From Laburnicola sp. R22_1 (lineage: Eukaryota > Ascomycota > Dothideomycetes > Pleosporales > Didymosphaeriaceae), in NCBI GenBank assembly GCA_014281115.1, contig JACONQ010000008.1, forward strand, positions 2,170,001 to 2,234,000: 64,000 nucleotides of DNA, read 5' to 3'. The notes below the pieces were generated by a model. It saw only the letters and a list, made by a program, of their open reading frames with translations. It ran no database searches and had not been told where the DNA came from. Each line of letters opens with the position of its first letter. Position 1 is the first letter of the stretch. A program made the position numbers and the translations under genes. Shown here piece by piece: positions 11,402-23,157 of the stretch.

Positions 11402-14032
11402 TCACACTCCGCCCGGCTGATGGTACATGGAGTCGTCATACAACTGCCCGTCAGCCGTGGGAACAAACATCGAACCGGAAGCTAAAGAGTCGTAATGCTG
11501 AAAGGCGGAAGAATTACCATCCGTCATGCCGGCAGAAGCGAACGGTGCCATCGCTGGCGCAAAGCCCATACCAGCGCCCATTGGAACGAGTCCAGGATGT
11601 ACTGCCTCCATCGCTGCATCGTGCTCAGAAGTGGGAAACATGGCCTCGTGTTCTAGCCACAGGTCGGCCGTGTTCAAAGAAAGTCGGTTTGCGACAACCT
11701 CGAAGCATCCGAGAGCCAGATGGTATGCCCGCACAGCCAGAGCATCGTCCATGGAACGCAGCCAGCTGATAATCTTCGTGCAATAGCTTGCAAGCTCATC
11801 GATTTCTTGCTGCATCGTCGAGTGAGAAAGTGCTAGAACAAGCACAGCATGTGCTTGCATTAGGTTATGCACAATCGTCCACCATGGGCAAAATTCGTAG
11901 ACGAAGCGAGGGCTGGGCTGGTCGGGAAGCAGGTTGACTGCCATTTTGGCTGTGTCTATGCATATGCTCGCCATTTGCCAAGAGAAGCCTGTCGCAGCCG
12001 TTCCTTCCTTTGTCGCCCCCCCAGAGCGGAGACCACCCAAATAACGGCGCGTCAGCAGTATCTTGGCACCACATAACTGGAAGGCCAATAATGTGCGTTC
12101 GCGAAAGAAAAGATCCTCCGACGTTGTCATTCGTGAACGTTGGACTTGAAAATTAAGGTCAGCCGGTAGGTTTGCGACCCATGCATCGAGACGCTGGCCA
12201 AATTGGACGATGTCCTGCTGGAGCTCATCTGAAGATCGAATCGTTGTTCCAGCCAAATAGAGCGACGATACTATGCTTTGTGTAATGAGACACATCTCAA
12301 CAACAGCTTTGAAATACGAACCAGAGTTTGCTTCTGGCATACCAAAGCCCAGAGGACTGCGAGATTCAATGCCGATCATGGGTTGAGGTCCGGAGAACAA
12401 ATGATGGGTCGCCACAGGAGAGGAAAGTGATGGCACGCTGGCCTTTCGCAATGAGTCCGTCATGCTCACGTCTTCTGATATTTGCTGTTCAGAAAAGGGT
12501 AGGGGCAAGGGGACAGAACAGCAGGTATCGACAATCATGCTAGGGCGACCTGTCATGACGCTGATCTGCCGTTCAAGGTAACAGAGGCTCCACCAAGTAC
12601 GAACCAATCCCTCTCGTTTGGGACCTGGGGCGGACGGATCCTCGTTGCGGACATGCAGGCCAAGAGCAGTGGCAAATCGGATCGCAATACCGACGACTAC
12701 CCAGGCTCTATATCCTTTCAGCTTGACTACCAGGGCTTACGGATTGGTCCACTCACCGGTTCGCCTGCCCTATCGACAGATAATAGAAAGATAGCAGACC
12801 AGCAACCTGGATTTGCGGCAAATCTGGATGTTCCGTGAGAGTGTCTCCGTTCCAAGCAAACATGCGAGCCCTTGCCTGGTAGATGAGATGGTCTGGCGCG
12901 TCCGCGTCGGGACTCATTTTGGCAAGATGGGAACATTTGGATCCTATCGCAAATACCAAATTCAAGGTGCCCTGCCACTTGTTGTTGAGTCGCATCGACA
13001 CTCCGCGACTCAATCCCTTGACATTAATCCGGAACTGTTCCTCGAATAGTCTGCGCTGGAGGATGGGGAAGCAATGGTGCACTTTTTCCATGTAAATGTG
13101 CAACAGCGTCTCCGCGACATCGATGGGAGGATGATCGTATTGATTAACCCGGTAATCCAAGCTCATATCTTTCTCGTCCGTATAGAACGTTACGGCGTTC
13201 ACCTGCCCGTTGTTGGTCGAGCCTGCAGAGAATCCTCGCCGTTTGGGCGTCATCGCCATTATGGTGTCGTCGTCGACGCGTTCAAGAAGTAGGAAGCTCC
13301 GGAGCCAATGAATTTCCGAGTGCTGCCCCACAAAACCCGTAGCGCGCGATGAGTCGTTCTCGAGGCGGACATTCTCATTGAATATTTGTAGCGACTCGTT
13401 GGTGACCGTCTCCACCCACTCGCCAACAACGGTGCCATCAGTGATGGCTGTGGAGGCTCTGGAATCATCCTCGTTGGTGTCGGGATTGGAGCTGGTCGGC
13501 GGGTGGCGGATGTCTGATATATCCTCATCGACCTAGACGTGTCAGCACAGCATTGAGCATTGATGCCAATGCCGTACCTCTCCCAGCAACTCGCCTATAC
13601 GTGCACTGTCTTCTTCGCTGGCCGAATCCCGCAGCGTCTTCAGCAGCCCAGCCATCTGCACGCATCGGTCCGTCACGCTGAATCGGTTAGAGGATGCCAG
13701 AGGGCAATGTTGGGGGTGTCGACCGACATCTTGAGGCGGTCCTTGCGGGGCATGATGTATATGCACTCGCGACCCGTGGTCTCGCAGTGCTTGCACTGTG
13801 GACTGTCGCCGGTACATTTGATCTTGTGGGCGCGACATGCGGTGCATGCGCGGGGCACTCGACGTCGATCCTTGGAGGGCTGTGGCTGGAGGCTCGATCG
13901 TTGCAAGCGTGGAATGGCCACCTTCTTGGAGGCTGCGGGGGCAGTCTGGCCATGGGGCGGCAGGTTGGGCGGATTGAACGACATGGCTGCGCCGAATTGC
14001 AAGAGACCAAACGCTTCCGTCAACGGGTCCAA
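11402..14032 (-). CDS. Zn2Cys6 fungal-specific transcription factor
   Basis: Predicted nuclear regulator of 828 aa. Four exons were inferred (minus strand order): 14032-13728, 13677-13578, 13532-12757, 12707-11402. The introns are 45-50 bp with GT/AG ends, and the first has a clear CTCTAAC branch site. Residues 63-90 form the binuclear zinc cluster C-x2-C-x6-C-x6-C-x2-C-x6-C (CTACRAHKIKC then CKHC then GREC), followed by a basic stretch. The region from about residue 273 (DVAETLLHIYMEKVHHCFPI) to about 560 reads as the fungal_trans middle homology domain, including the RTWWSLCYLERQISVMTGRP motif. The C-terminus is low-complexity with Gly, Met and Ala. The target pathway cannot be told from sequence; no obvious cluster surrounds it. 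Confidence 0.85.
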
Positions 14033-15437
14033 GGTGTATTGCGCTCATCAGGCTCGATGAGGGTGGCGAGGGAACAATGCCACGGGAGCACAAGAGCCTG
14101 GGACGGGCACGGCACACTTGCGGAGCCGTGGAAGCACGAGGGCCAGGCTTGCTACAGCATAGCAGCGTCGATGGAAGACATACGGCCCCCCTCTATTTCG
14201 ACTTTGCTGCTATCGAACGGTGATGTATTGCGGCCCGCTTGACGGATGAGCAGGCCGTGGCCAATCGGAGGGCGGGTGCGGTCGCCACCGCAGCAGACGC
14301 CTCGCTACCTTGGGGACTGCTCCGACGACAACAAGCACGAACCTCTTCTCTGCATATCCCACCGCTCGACGCTGCATTCGCCGGGCGAGGCCTTTGCCGT
14401 GTGCGCCGCGTGGGGGCGTCATGGTGGTTGAGTAGGAGGCCGGGGTGTGGGCGGCCATGTGACATGTCCGCCCGGGACGTAGGCCGCCTCTCGTTCACTG
14501 GAGACTACTCGTCAGTAGGGCTTCCTTCGTCGAGGCTTGTCTTGGCGGAAGGCGTGTCCACCAACCAGATCGCCAGCAGACATGTCCACCCAATCAGAGC
14601 GCCTGCCATCCAACGTCGTTATCCCTCCTTTTCAACCCGAGTTGACCTTCACAGATCGCCCATTTCATTTCTTCTCACCAATAAACCGTTCCTCAAGCGA
14701 ACGGAAAGCCGGACCCTTATCTACCGCAAAGCATCGAGGCCTAGCAACATGGTTCATGCATGCAGTTTCCACTCGACCAAGGTTTTTAACCAAGGTTCGA
14801 GCGACACGGTAGCTTCACTGAACGCGCGTGATATCAAGGATGAGGCGTCGTATACGGATCGACGGTATCGTATACGCTGTCCTGGGAGACGGCACAGAAA
14901 AGGGAGGGCTGCAGTACGGGTGCCAATGAGAACTACCCAAGCCATGATTGGAGTGTTGCGATTTTATTGATAAACGTTGTATGTATCTGTCTGCCGATCT
15001 CTACATGGTATGCAACATCGGGAAGAGCAACTATTGCTCTGTTGCCCTTGACCTCATGGCCAATGATACTGGGTACAATCGTGGGTAGCTGCGGCGTTGC
15101 GAGTTGTGTGCTGCTCATGCCGTGTGAATAAGGGCGCCATGTTCTGATAGAAGAGTGTGGCCTCCAGTGTGTAGGGGATTAGTAATCCTCCGCAAGTGAG
15201 GTCGCCAGTACAAATGAATATACCCTCATATCCTTGTCTTGTTTCATGACCCAGGCGACGCGATACGGCGCTGATTATGACTGACACCTTGATCAACATG
15301 ACATATTTTCCCGTTTCATGGGAAGCCCGGTGCTGCGTACCCGTTGCCTGGACTGGGTAGTTTCAACGCCCTTGGCAACGATCTAGGCGACGCACTCAGC
15401 CCAACCTTATCCCACCTCGCTGATCAATCATCCGGGA
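14033..15437. other. Intergenic DNA, no gene supported
   Basis: This presumably includes the promoter of the zinc-cluster regulator (right of 14032) and the 3' flank of RRG9. A 243-codon frame at 14239-14970 has no domain, is rich in Arg and Ser, and overlaps other frames of similar length, so I do not call it. Confidence 0.5.
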
Positions 15438-16208
15438 TCATACGCCCATGCGTTTCGAAAGAGGCGCATGGTCTCGACGCGACGGCCGCGTCGTGGAGGT
15501 TCCGTCCACGTCCACGATCGGAATGAGGTCCTCATCACCGAAAGGATTTTCAAACTTGTGGTCGTAATCGCTGACACTGTCCTGGACCGTCACCGTGTTC
15601 CTCTTCTGTGATTTCCACTTCGGCTTGCCCGCATTCTGCGCTTTGCCAACGCCCATCTCCCTCCACTTTTTCGGTGGCTTGACACCCAACTCCACCAGGT
15701 TCGACCATATCTGTTCGCCGCGCTTGTCCCACCTCCTCATCCTGTCTGCCTGCTCCTCGTCCGTCGGCCGCCATTTGCTCTTCAGTATGCGCTTGATAGC
15801 TTCTGGGGAGACTTTGAAGTGCTCAGCCAGAACGGGCGTGGTGAATCTATCAGGCTGTGTCTGGTGCAGATGGCGGATGCCTTCCATGGTGTCGGGCGAG
15901 AGCTTCTTGCGCGGGTTCCAGCCAACTCCACCGAGCTTCCGCTTTGTGGCTTCCTTTTCCACAAGCCATGCCGGTCTTTCATCTGCCAAGTCGAATGCGT
16001 CCTTCTCTGCTTGCGGTTTATTCGTCGCGAACGGTTTTATCGGTTCTGCAGGTGGTGGTCTCGAGAGGGGTCGGAGAGCATCCGAGTAGAACCGTGGAGA
16101 GGGAGTACGGCGAGCGTGCCGCGCAGCAGCGAAGCCGGTACTTTCGAGGTTGGCAAAGGAGCGGACGAACAGACCAAGTGTCCTGCGTGAACAGGCCTGG
16201 CAGTGCAT
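15438..16208 (-). CDS. RRG9: RRG9-like mitochondrial protein (neugrin family)
   Basis: Predicted 256-aa intronless protein. In yeast, Rrg9 is required for respiratory growth and mitochondrial genome maintenance; the family includes animal neugrin. The N-terminus (MHCQACSRRTLGLFVRSFA) is basic, lacks acids and looks like a mitochondrial presequence, which is why I start at 16208 and not at the upstream in-frame ATG at 16310. The conserved core from about residue 100 reads KLSPDTMEGIRHLHQ, then FTTPVLAEHFKVSPEAIKRI and LKSKWRP, a helix-turn-helix-like segment, followed by RWDKRGEQIWSNLVELG. The C-terminal tail is polar and probably variable. It is divergently oriented to the gene at 16883. Confidence 0.85.
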   Translation of the reverse strand: MHCQACSRRTLGLFVRSFANLESTGFAAARHARRTPSPRFYSDALRPLSRPPPAEPIKPFATNKPQAEKDAFDLADERPAWLVEKEATKRKLGGVGWNPRKKLSPDTMEGIRHLHQTQPDRFTTPVLAEHFKVSPEAIKRILKSKWRPTDEEQADRMRRWDKRGEQIWSNLVELGVKPPKKWREMGVGKAQNAGKPKWKSQKRNTVTVQDSVSDYDHKFENPFGDEDLIPIVDVDGTSTTRPSRRDHAPLSKRMGV

Positions 16209-16362
16209 GGCTAGTTGTGAGAGGAAAGGAGAGCGAGTCGTAGATCTTTGGTCTGAACTGTTGCTGCACGGACCACCATCTGCGCCACAGCCTGCAGCCA
16301 CCACCCCCATGAAGTAATTCTTGTCCGATGCTAAGACCTAGATAGCTAACAATACAGTATAT

Positions 16363-16434
16363 GTGTGTTTTCCTTTGGCTATTCTCGCCGAGAGGGACGT
16401 CAGCTGGCCATAGTAGCGTTTGAACGCTTAGATG
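16363..16434. repeat. 72-bp insertion with a perfect 14-bp target duplication (S3 repeat)
   Basis: ACAATACAGTATAT stands at 16349-16362 and again at 16435-16448. The 72 bp between begins GTGTGTTTTCCTTTGGC and ends GCTTAGATG, without inverted termini. A diverged relative lies at 45841-45912. It sits in the shared upstream region of RRG9 and the MpaB-like gene. Confidence 0.8.
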
Positions 16435-16882
16435 ACAATACAGTATATAAACATTATTTATAGTTTAGTTAATATAGCTAGAAGTAACTCTATAAAGGAA
16501 AGGCAGCTGTGTTGACGAATTCTTTCGTGGCGGTGCCACCGATTGCCAGCCACACTTCTCGGAAGGCGGCTGGCGGCGAGCAATACGAAGGGGTGCTACA
16601 ACGACTCGCAACGTCTATCACAAGATTCGAACCCCGCATTCGCATCCGAGGTGCCCCGCAGATCATGGCACTGCATATCAATTTGGATCGAAACAGGCAC
16701 AATCTTGGCCCATCTTCACACGTGGTCCGTCCACGCTCCTCGGTAGCATGTGATGACGGTTAGACTTAAACTGCTTGAAGTCGCCTCTCCCACGGTGCTC
16801 TTTCAACCTTCGCGCAGACCCTGGCTTCATTGTAAGCTTCCCAGGAACCATCCTATACTACCATTCTTAGGAAGTCATTAAG

Positions 16883-18385
16883 ATGGCTTTTCAAATGTTC
16901 AACCCATTCCGGCGGCGCACAGAGCATACAAAATGGTACGGTCTAACAGGGCATGTGCCATGACCTCTGAACCAACGCGCTAACCGTTGTAGCTGCTGGG
17001 GATATGAATTTGAATGGACAGACGGCCATCTTACCAATGAACAATCTGAGTCCTTGAAGCGTTCATACGATGTCCTAGGAGAGGAATGTCTCATCCGCCT
17101 CAATGAGATTTCGCCACCACCCACAGGAGCTCTCCCGCGGAGAGAAGATCCACCCCCGCCAGCCGTAACAGGCACAGATGAGGAAAAGAAACAAGAATTA
17201 CCACTTCCACAGCGAGATCTATACATACTTCTAAGAGACAATCATACTTCTGACCCAAAGCTTCACCAACTCTGGGAAGAAGTAAATACCGTCCCGCCGT
17301 GGGTGGACTGGGAACAAATAGAGAGAGGCCAGAATGTGTTTTATCGCTACGGAGGTCCGGCTTTGACTGGACTCACGTACCAGTCTCTACTTGGAGGCAT
17401 GGGTGCTGCGCGGGTAGTAGAGACTCTAGCAAGGACAGGTGGATTTTCTGCAAAGGTTGCACGGCGGAGACTATTTGAGACTACACAGTTCATCCTCCAG
17501 TGTACCAAGTCTCTGGATTCCATCAAGCCTGGAGGTGCCGGATGGGCTTCGTCTATCCGTGTCCGTCTTCTTCATGCAGCCGTTCGGCAACGCATAATGA
17601 AGCTTGCAAAAGAACGTCCAAGTTATTTCAATCTTGAGGAGTGGGGAGTACCAGTTAACGACCTCGATCAGATGGGTACGATCGGCTCATTCTGCGCAAC
17701 TTTGATCTGGATAGGCTTCCCGCGACAAGGCATCTTCCTCCGCGAACAGGAAAAGAAAGACTATGTCGCACTATGGAGATATATTGGCTACCTGCTAGGC
17801 ACTCCCACCGAGCGTCTTGAGACTACTGAAAAGGCAAAAGCCCTTATGGAATCCCTGCTCTATAATGAGTTCCATCCATCTGAGATGTCCAAAGTTCTGG
17901 CAAATAATATCATCCACTCACTCGAAGGCCAGCCGCCTACCTACGTCTCGCCCAACATGCTGGTAGCAAGCGCCAGATGGTTGAATGGTAATGAACTCGG
18001 CAATGAACTTGGTCTACCGCGCGTATCCATTTACTACTGGTCACTCATGGCGGGCCAATGCCTCTTCTTCATGGGCCTCTGCTATTTCTACCGCACTTTT
18101 CCGGGATTAGATCATGGACATGTCGAGCGACTTAAGCGGATACTCTATACCGTCATTGTCAATACGAAGTACGGGCTTGCTGGCACAGAGACAGTGTTTG
18201 ATTTCAAATATGTGCCCGAGTTCGATACGGTGACGGAGATGGGCAAACCGAGAGAAATAAAATTGAATTCATTGAGTGTGGAGATGAGGAACTTGAAGGC
18301 ATTGGCGGTCTCTCTTGGGGTAATCGGGGTAGGGGCGGTGGTAGGGCTTAAGGTTGCGTCGAGCTTGGTTGCGAGGATATGGTAG
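16883..18385 (+). CDS. MpaB/rubber-oxygenase-like (DUF2236) protein
   Basis: Predicted 481-aa protein in two exons, 16883-16935 and 16993-18385. The 57-bp intron has GTACGG...TTGTAG ends and a TCTAAC early in it. The first exon adds a short N-terminus (MAFQMFNPFRRRTEH) that the frame starting later would miss. From about residue 110 (RYGGPALTGLTYQSLLGGMG) to 330 it resembles the ER-bound oxygenase MpaB/latex-clearing oxygenase fold, a family of haem-dependent oxygenases. Family-like stretches include WGVPVNDLDQMGTIGSFC and YIGYLLGTPTE. The last about 30 residues are hydrophobic (GVIGVGAVVGLKVASSLVA), a likely C-terminal membrane anchor. The substrate is unknown, and it is not in an evident biosynthetic cluster. 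Confidence 0.7.
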
Positions 18386-18837
18386 GTATTTTACTTTGTT
18401 CAACGTATTTGCCTTCTGTAATCACTTTCCGGGAGTTGAAATGGGTCGAGGGTTGGGTACGACATTGTGTAGATGTTCAGAGAGGAAAGCTTGCGCGCTG
18501 TCGGTACAAGGTATAAAGGTGTGAGGGAACGTAGTAGGGTTACTGGAAAACGCAGTGAACCAAGGTAAAGCAGTGATTGTGCAGATATATTTCACTCACC
18601 CTAGCTCTCACTTCAGTCCATCCCTATATATAATTTCTCCTAGTTAAAAGGACTCGTATCGCGCGCTCAACTTAGTCTGCCCTCCGTTCTCGCTCACCAT
18701 TGTATCATTACTTTCCTCAGCTTCCGGACTTTACTCTCACGCGCAGCCTCCTTCTCATCATACATAAACCTTCCCCGTTGTCTACTCACCCCCTCAACAT
18801 AGGCACCCGACCCCAAGGAAAACACCGTCCCACAACC

Positions 18838-20241
18838 ATGAGTCCAACAACAGAACAGAATAACACCATGTCTCCCAATTCGCCAGACCTCCATACAACA
18901 CTCCTCTTCACCCGCCACGGCAGCGTCTGCGGCTGTCCCCAATTCTGGGGCCTCCCCCTCACCTCGGCTTCACCCTCGCTCTCACAACCCTACGATCCGC
19001 ACAGCCACTGTCCCTACTCCCTCTCTTTACCCAGTCTCGAGCCCGGCCCAACAGCGCACCAACTCACCCCCTCCACCACCACGCACACGCACACGCACGC
19101 TCCCACTACCCCACCAGCCGCGCCGTCAACCTCACTTTCACCCTCACCCCGCGAAATAAAAGAAACATGCTTCTTCTGGTACCACGCCGGCACCTGTAGA
19201 CGCGGCACCGCATGCGACCGCCCGCACGAAATGAATATCAATTGGCCCATTACAGCGCCCCCGGGGTACGTGCATCGTGTGCCGTGTCATCTGCAGCTTT
19301 GCCCTTTGCGCCAGGACTTGGTGGAGATGATGCAGCGACTGGGGGAGGCCGAGACGGCGGTTGTGAAAGAGGTTGACGCGGATGCTGAGATGAGTCAGGG
19401 CGAAGTGTGGAGGGAGAGGGAGAGGTGCGTGGAGGAGGATGCGCTGGTTGAGAGGGAGGTGGAGGCGGATATTAGGAGGATTGAGGGGGAGGTTTGGAGG
19501 GAAATTGGGAGGTCGGCTGAGGAGGGGATGGGGGAGGTGGGGACTGAGGTGGAGAGTTCGAAGGGTTGGGACGAGGATTCGGAGTCAGATTCAGAGTCGG
19601 AGGATTCTTCCAGCGACGAGGATACCAGCGACATTGTGGTCAACGATATCGCGGATGTGGTCTCATCGTCGACATCGTCTCTCACGCCCACGCCGCCGGC
19701 TACACCTCTGATGTCCATCAGCCATGCCGGTACGCTGAACCGCAAGCGCGGCCCCGCACACCGTCACGACAACCCCAACGCCAAAAAGCGACCGCGACTC
19801 CGCTCACCCACCAGGACTCCACCGACAGCCCAGACACATGATCTCCCCGCTAAGCCCACAGTAATACCCACCGCCCCAAACGCTGCCCTACACCAGCGTC
19901 CAGCCCTCCTCCGCCCACCGCAGGCACCAAAGGTACCGACCGACCGTCTGGGCATCTGTTTCTACTGGTATCACCAGGGCTGGTGCACGCCGAGGCGGAA
20001 CAGGCACGGCTATATGCCCCAGTGTAAGTATCTGCATGAAATAGTGCCCGGAGAGAAGGTGAGTTGGCCGCCTGGCATCAGGCATCACGATCCGCGGTGT
20101 GGGCTGCCGCTTTGCCCGATAGTTGGCGGCCGGAAAGAGAGGGTGCGCAAGGTTCTGGTGAACTATGAGTTGCCGGGTGGGGAGGAGCGGGCTGAGTGGG
20201 ACACGGATGCTTTGAGGCGTGCGTTTGGGGAGATTGAGTAG
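18838..20241 (+). CDS. CCCH zinc-finger protein
   Basis: Predicted 467-aa intronless protein. I start at 18838, where ATG follows ACAACC, in preference to the in-frame ATG at 18700 whose extension is low in complexity. There are two CCCH fingers: C-x8-C-x5-C-x3-H (CFFWYHAGTCRRGTACDRPH, about residues 112-131) and a C-terminal C-x8-C-x12-C-x3-H finger beginning CFYWYHQGWC, about residues 377-403. Each is followed by a similar H/C-L-x-L-C-P stretch (CHLQLCPL and CGLPLCPI), so the protein has two copies of one module. Between them lie an acidic coiled region and a Ser/Asp/Glu-rich run near 300. CCCH fingers of this spacing usually bind RNA, so an RNA-binding role is inferred. Confidence 0.75.
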   Translation: MSPTTEQNNTMSPNSPDLHTTLLFTRHGSVCGCPQFWGLPLTSASPSLSQPYDPHSHCPYSLSLPSLEPGPTAHQLTPSTTTHTHTHAPTTPPAAPSTSLSPSPREIKETCFFWYHAGTCRRGTACDRPHEMNINWPITAPPGYVHRVPCHLQLCPLRQDLVEMMQRLGEAETAVVKEVDADAEMSQGEVWRERERCVEEDALVEREVEADIRRIEGEVWREIGRSAEEGMGEVGTEVESSKGWDEDSESDSESEDSSSDEDTSDIVVNDIADVVSSSTSSLTPTPPATPLMSISHAGTLNRKRGPAHRHDNPNAKKRPRLRSPTRTPPTAQTHDLPAKPTVIPTAPNAALHQRPALLRPPQAPKVPTDRLGICFYWYHQGWCTPRRNRHGYMPQCKYLHEIVPGEKVSWPPGIRHHDPRCGLPLCPIVGGRKERVRKVLVNYELPGGEERAEWDTDALRRAFGEIE

Positions 20242-20399
20242 GTAAGGGCTTGCAGGTGTGCTTAGATGGGTTGGTAATGGAGGAGGGTATAAACTTGAAT
20301 TCGGATGTAGTAAGGTGAGTATGAAGTGAAATCAGGTCTTGCTTCCTCGCTCCTAAATCAACTCACCAAATATATGGCTTGTTCTCCCACGTCCAGCAA

Positions 20400-20627
20400 G
20401 TGCCGCTATGTTGAATGCCCTTGCTTTGAATCACATCTACCGCGGTTAGCCCAAGTCCATCGATGTAGCATGCACGCAGCTTACGTTGGGGTATCGTAGC
20501 ACTCCCGCATTAATCACTACATAATCTATCTTCAAGTTCCGGATCGCCATGAGCTGCGCGACGAATTTCTGACGCTGGTCAGTCCTGGCCGCCTCTGACG
20601 TAGGTAACAACAGACAACAGACAACAG

Positions 20628-20670
<43 letters not shown>

Positions 20671-20910
20671 ATCTATGCAAACACGTACAACGATGGTGTC
20701 CTCGGAAAGTATATCACATATGTACATCTGACACCGACCATGGTCGCTACCAGCCTGCCCCCACAGCGCCGAGGCATGCGCAGCCCAGGGCTCCCGCACC
20801 GTGGCGATGATGGGCTTGCCGCGCTGCAACAGCTAGCAAGCAAACTCGAGGTCTATGCCCCTGCTTGCGCCGAGAATCAGCCAGGTGGTGTTGTCCTGGT
20901 CGGCATACAG
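20400..20910 (-). pseudogene. Short-chain dehydrogenase/reductase, decayed
   Basis: The minus strand reads WLILGASRGIDLEFAC, then a TAG stop, then LLQRGKPIIATVREP, later KIDYVVINAGVLRYPN. These match the Rossmann TGxxxGxG region and the NAG motif of classical SDR enzymes. The stop sits where Gln is expected (CAG to TAG). The third glycine of the cofactor motif is Asp (GGC to GAC). Both are C-to-T/G-to-A changes as in RIP. A GT...AG intron appears to contain a (TTG)n microsatellite (20632-20670 on the plus strand). No start codon is seen in frame, and the part after the NAG motif is lost. Confidence 0.65.
20612..20670. repeat. (CAA)n microsatellite
   Basis: Repeated ACAACAG units pass into at least 13 uninterrupted CAA triplets. 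It lies in the probable intron of the decayed SDR gene. Confidence 0.9.
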
Positions 20911-21438
20911 GACATCTGGAATCTGATTGATGCCGCGGCGCAAGAGGTGGGTGCGGCGAGGTTGTTGGCAACCTTGGTACGTTACGGGACGTACTCCAGA
21001 GGATGGCCGATGGGTTGATGACAAAAGTACGACTACACGGGACAAGGGCGGGCTTCTTGTTTGCTTTTGCGTTTCTGTGACGGCTGCACAGAACGAACGA
21101 CAAACAACCAAAAGCAGGGACATCAGAACATCAGAACAGGGGTCAATTCCGGACTCATGGCGAGTCAGTGCACAGCTGGCAGAAACGGAGAGCCCGGCTT
21201 TGCCCGAGCGTTCTTTTCGTGTCCTTTGTAAATGCTGGCTCCTGATTGGTCCCACGCGCCACACCTGTGGCGGCGCAGCTTCACGTAATCGGATGACGCC
21301 CTAAACTTTTCACCCTTCCCGACAACTTTTTCTTTCTCCCATCTCACACCCGGCACCACCACTCTACGTCCATACATCACCGCTCCATTACTACCCTACC
21401 TACCTCACAGCTCCTTTAGCTTCTTCTCTATATTCACA

Positions 21439-22154
<716 letters not shown>

Positions 22155-23157
22155 ACGCATTATGCCATGTGGGCATTGTTCTTCGATTTTTTCTTTGGCT
22201 GGCAAAAGCTTTTGCTGCGATTTGTACCACCAGGCAGACATGATAGACGTATGATTAGGGCGGCGTGCACCAATGTTGGGTGTGTTGTATCCATGTAATA
22301 TATTTTGGGTCTGTTATGCAAGACGGTTTCTCGATTCTAGATGCTGCATAGGGACCGGTCTAGGACTTAGCGGCACTCGAAATACCAATTCTCCTCTTTC
22401 TACTGATTTCGCTACGACGAACAATATAATCGGCTTGCAATACTGCTGTGAAGCGCATCATCGAAGGCATTTGTCTTGGTTCAACTCGGACATTATGCGT
22501 GGAGCTTCACAGGTCAGAAGGTCATTCCCGGTGCCCGAGGTGAGGTGACGGCGCAGCGGAAACCAGGCACCTTCGTGGCTTGCCGAGGGCGTAGTCTCCT
22601 GCTGTGATCGGAGGCTGTCGAGCAGACATGTACAGTACAAGCACAGCGGCATCGCTCGTGGGTGGCACGTGGAGAGCATGCGAGGTACACGTAGGAAGAC
22701 GCGGCGGCTTACAAGATATGGTCGCGTCAGCTGCGGCATTACGTTTGAGCTATCGCGGGAGTGCTTTTTCCTCCCTCGTTCACGTGAAGACTGAAGATAT
22801 GGATGAATGGACGGATGGACCTCGCCTGCGAAAGTGTGGGGGAAACCGGCTAGGCCTGTTCAATCATCATTCCCTCCGCCGGCAACCCACGTCCAATTGT
22901 CTCACGCGTCACCGGCTACAAGCTTCAATTCTCGCCGCTCTCGTGCCTCAGTCCTTGTTGTGGTTCCCTTTCGTCTCAACGTACTCGGGACGTGTTTTGT
23001 CTACCTCGGCCCCACCTCCCTTTAGTAGCGGGGCGGAAGCAGTTCGGCGAGCTCCAGACTGCTCGTCTCGAACGCATACCTCGACGCACAGCGGCTCCAA
23101 CACCACCTTGGCGACGTCGCAGAGCAGCAGGCCGGGTGGCCTCCAGCAGTTGGCATC
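22155..23157. other. Intergenic DNA, no gene supported
   Basis: Holds the cytochrome c 3' flank and the kinase promoter. A 193-codon frame at 22604-23185 runs into the kinase start in another frame and has no recognisable content. Confidence 0.5.

Noticed and set aside
13542..14242. Long frames on both strands over the regulator's first exons (13542-14117 minus, 13694-14242 plus)
   Set aside because: They overlap the Zn2Cys6 exons. Only the minus segment 13578-13677 is coding, as exon 2.
14239..14970. 243-codon plus-strand frame between the zinc-cluster regulator and RRG9
   Set aside because: No domain, Arg/Ser-rich composition, overlapping frames of similar length, and no supporting start context.
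16612..16645. GATTCGAACCCC resembling a tRNA 3' half
   Set aside because: The flanking bases do not form a T stem or acceptor stem.
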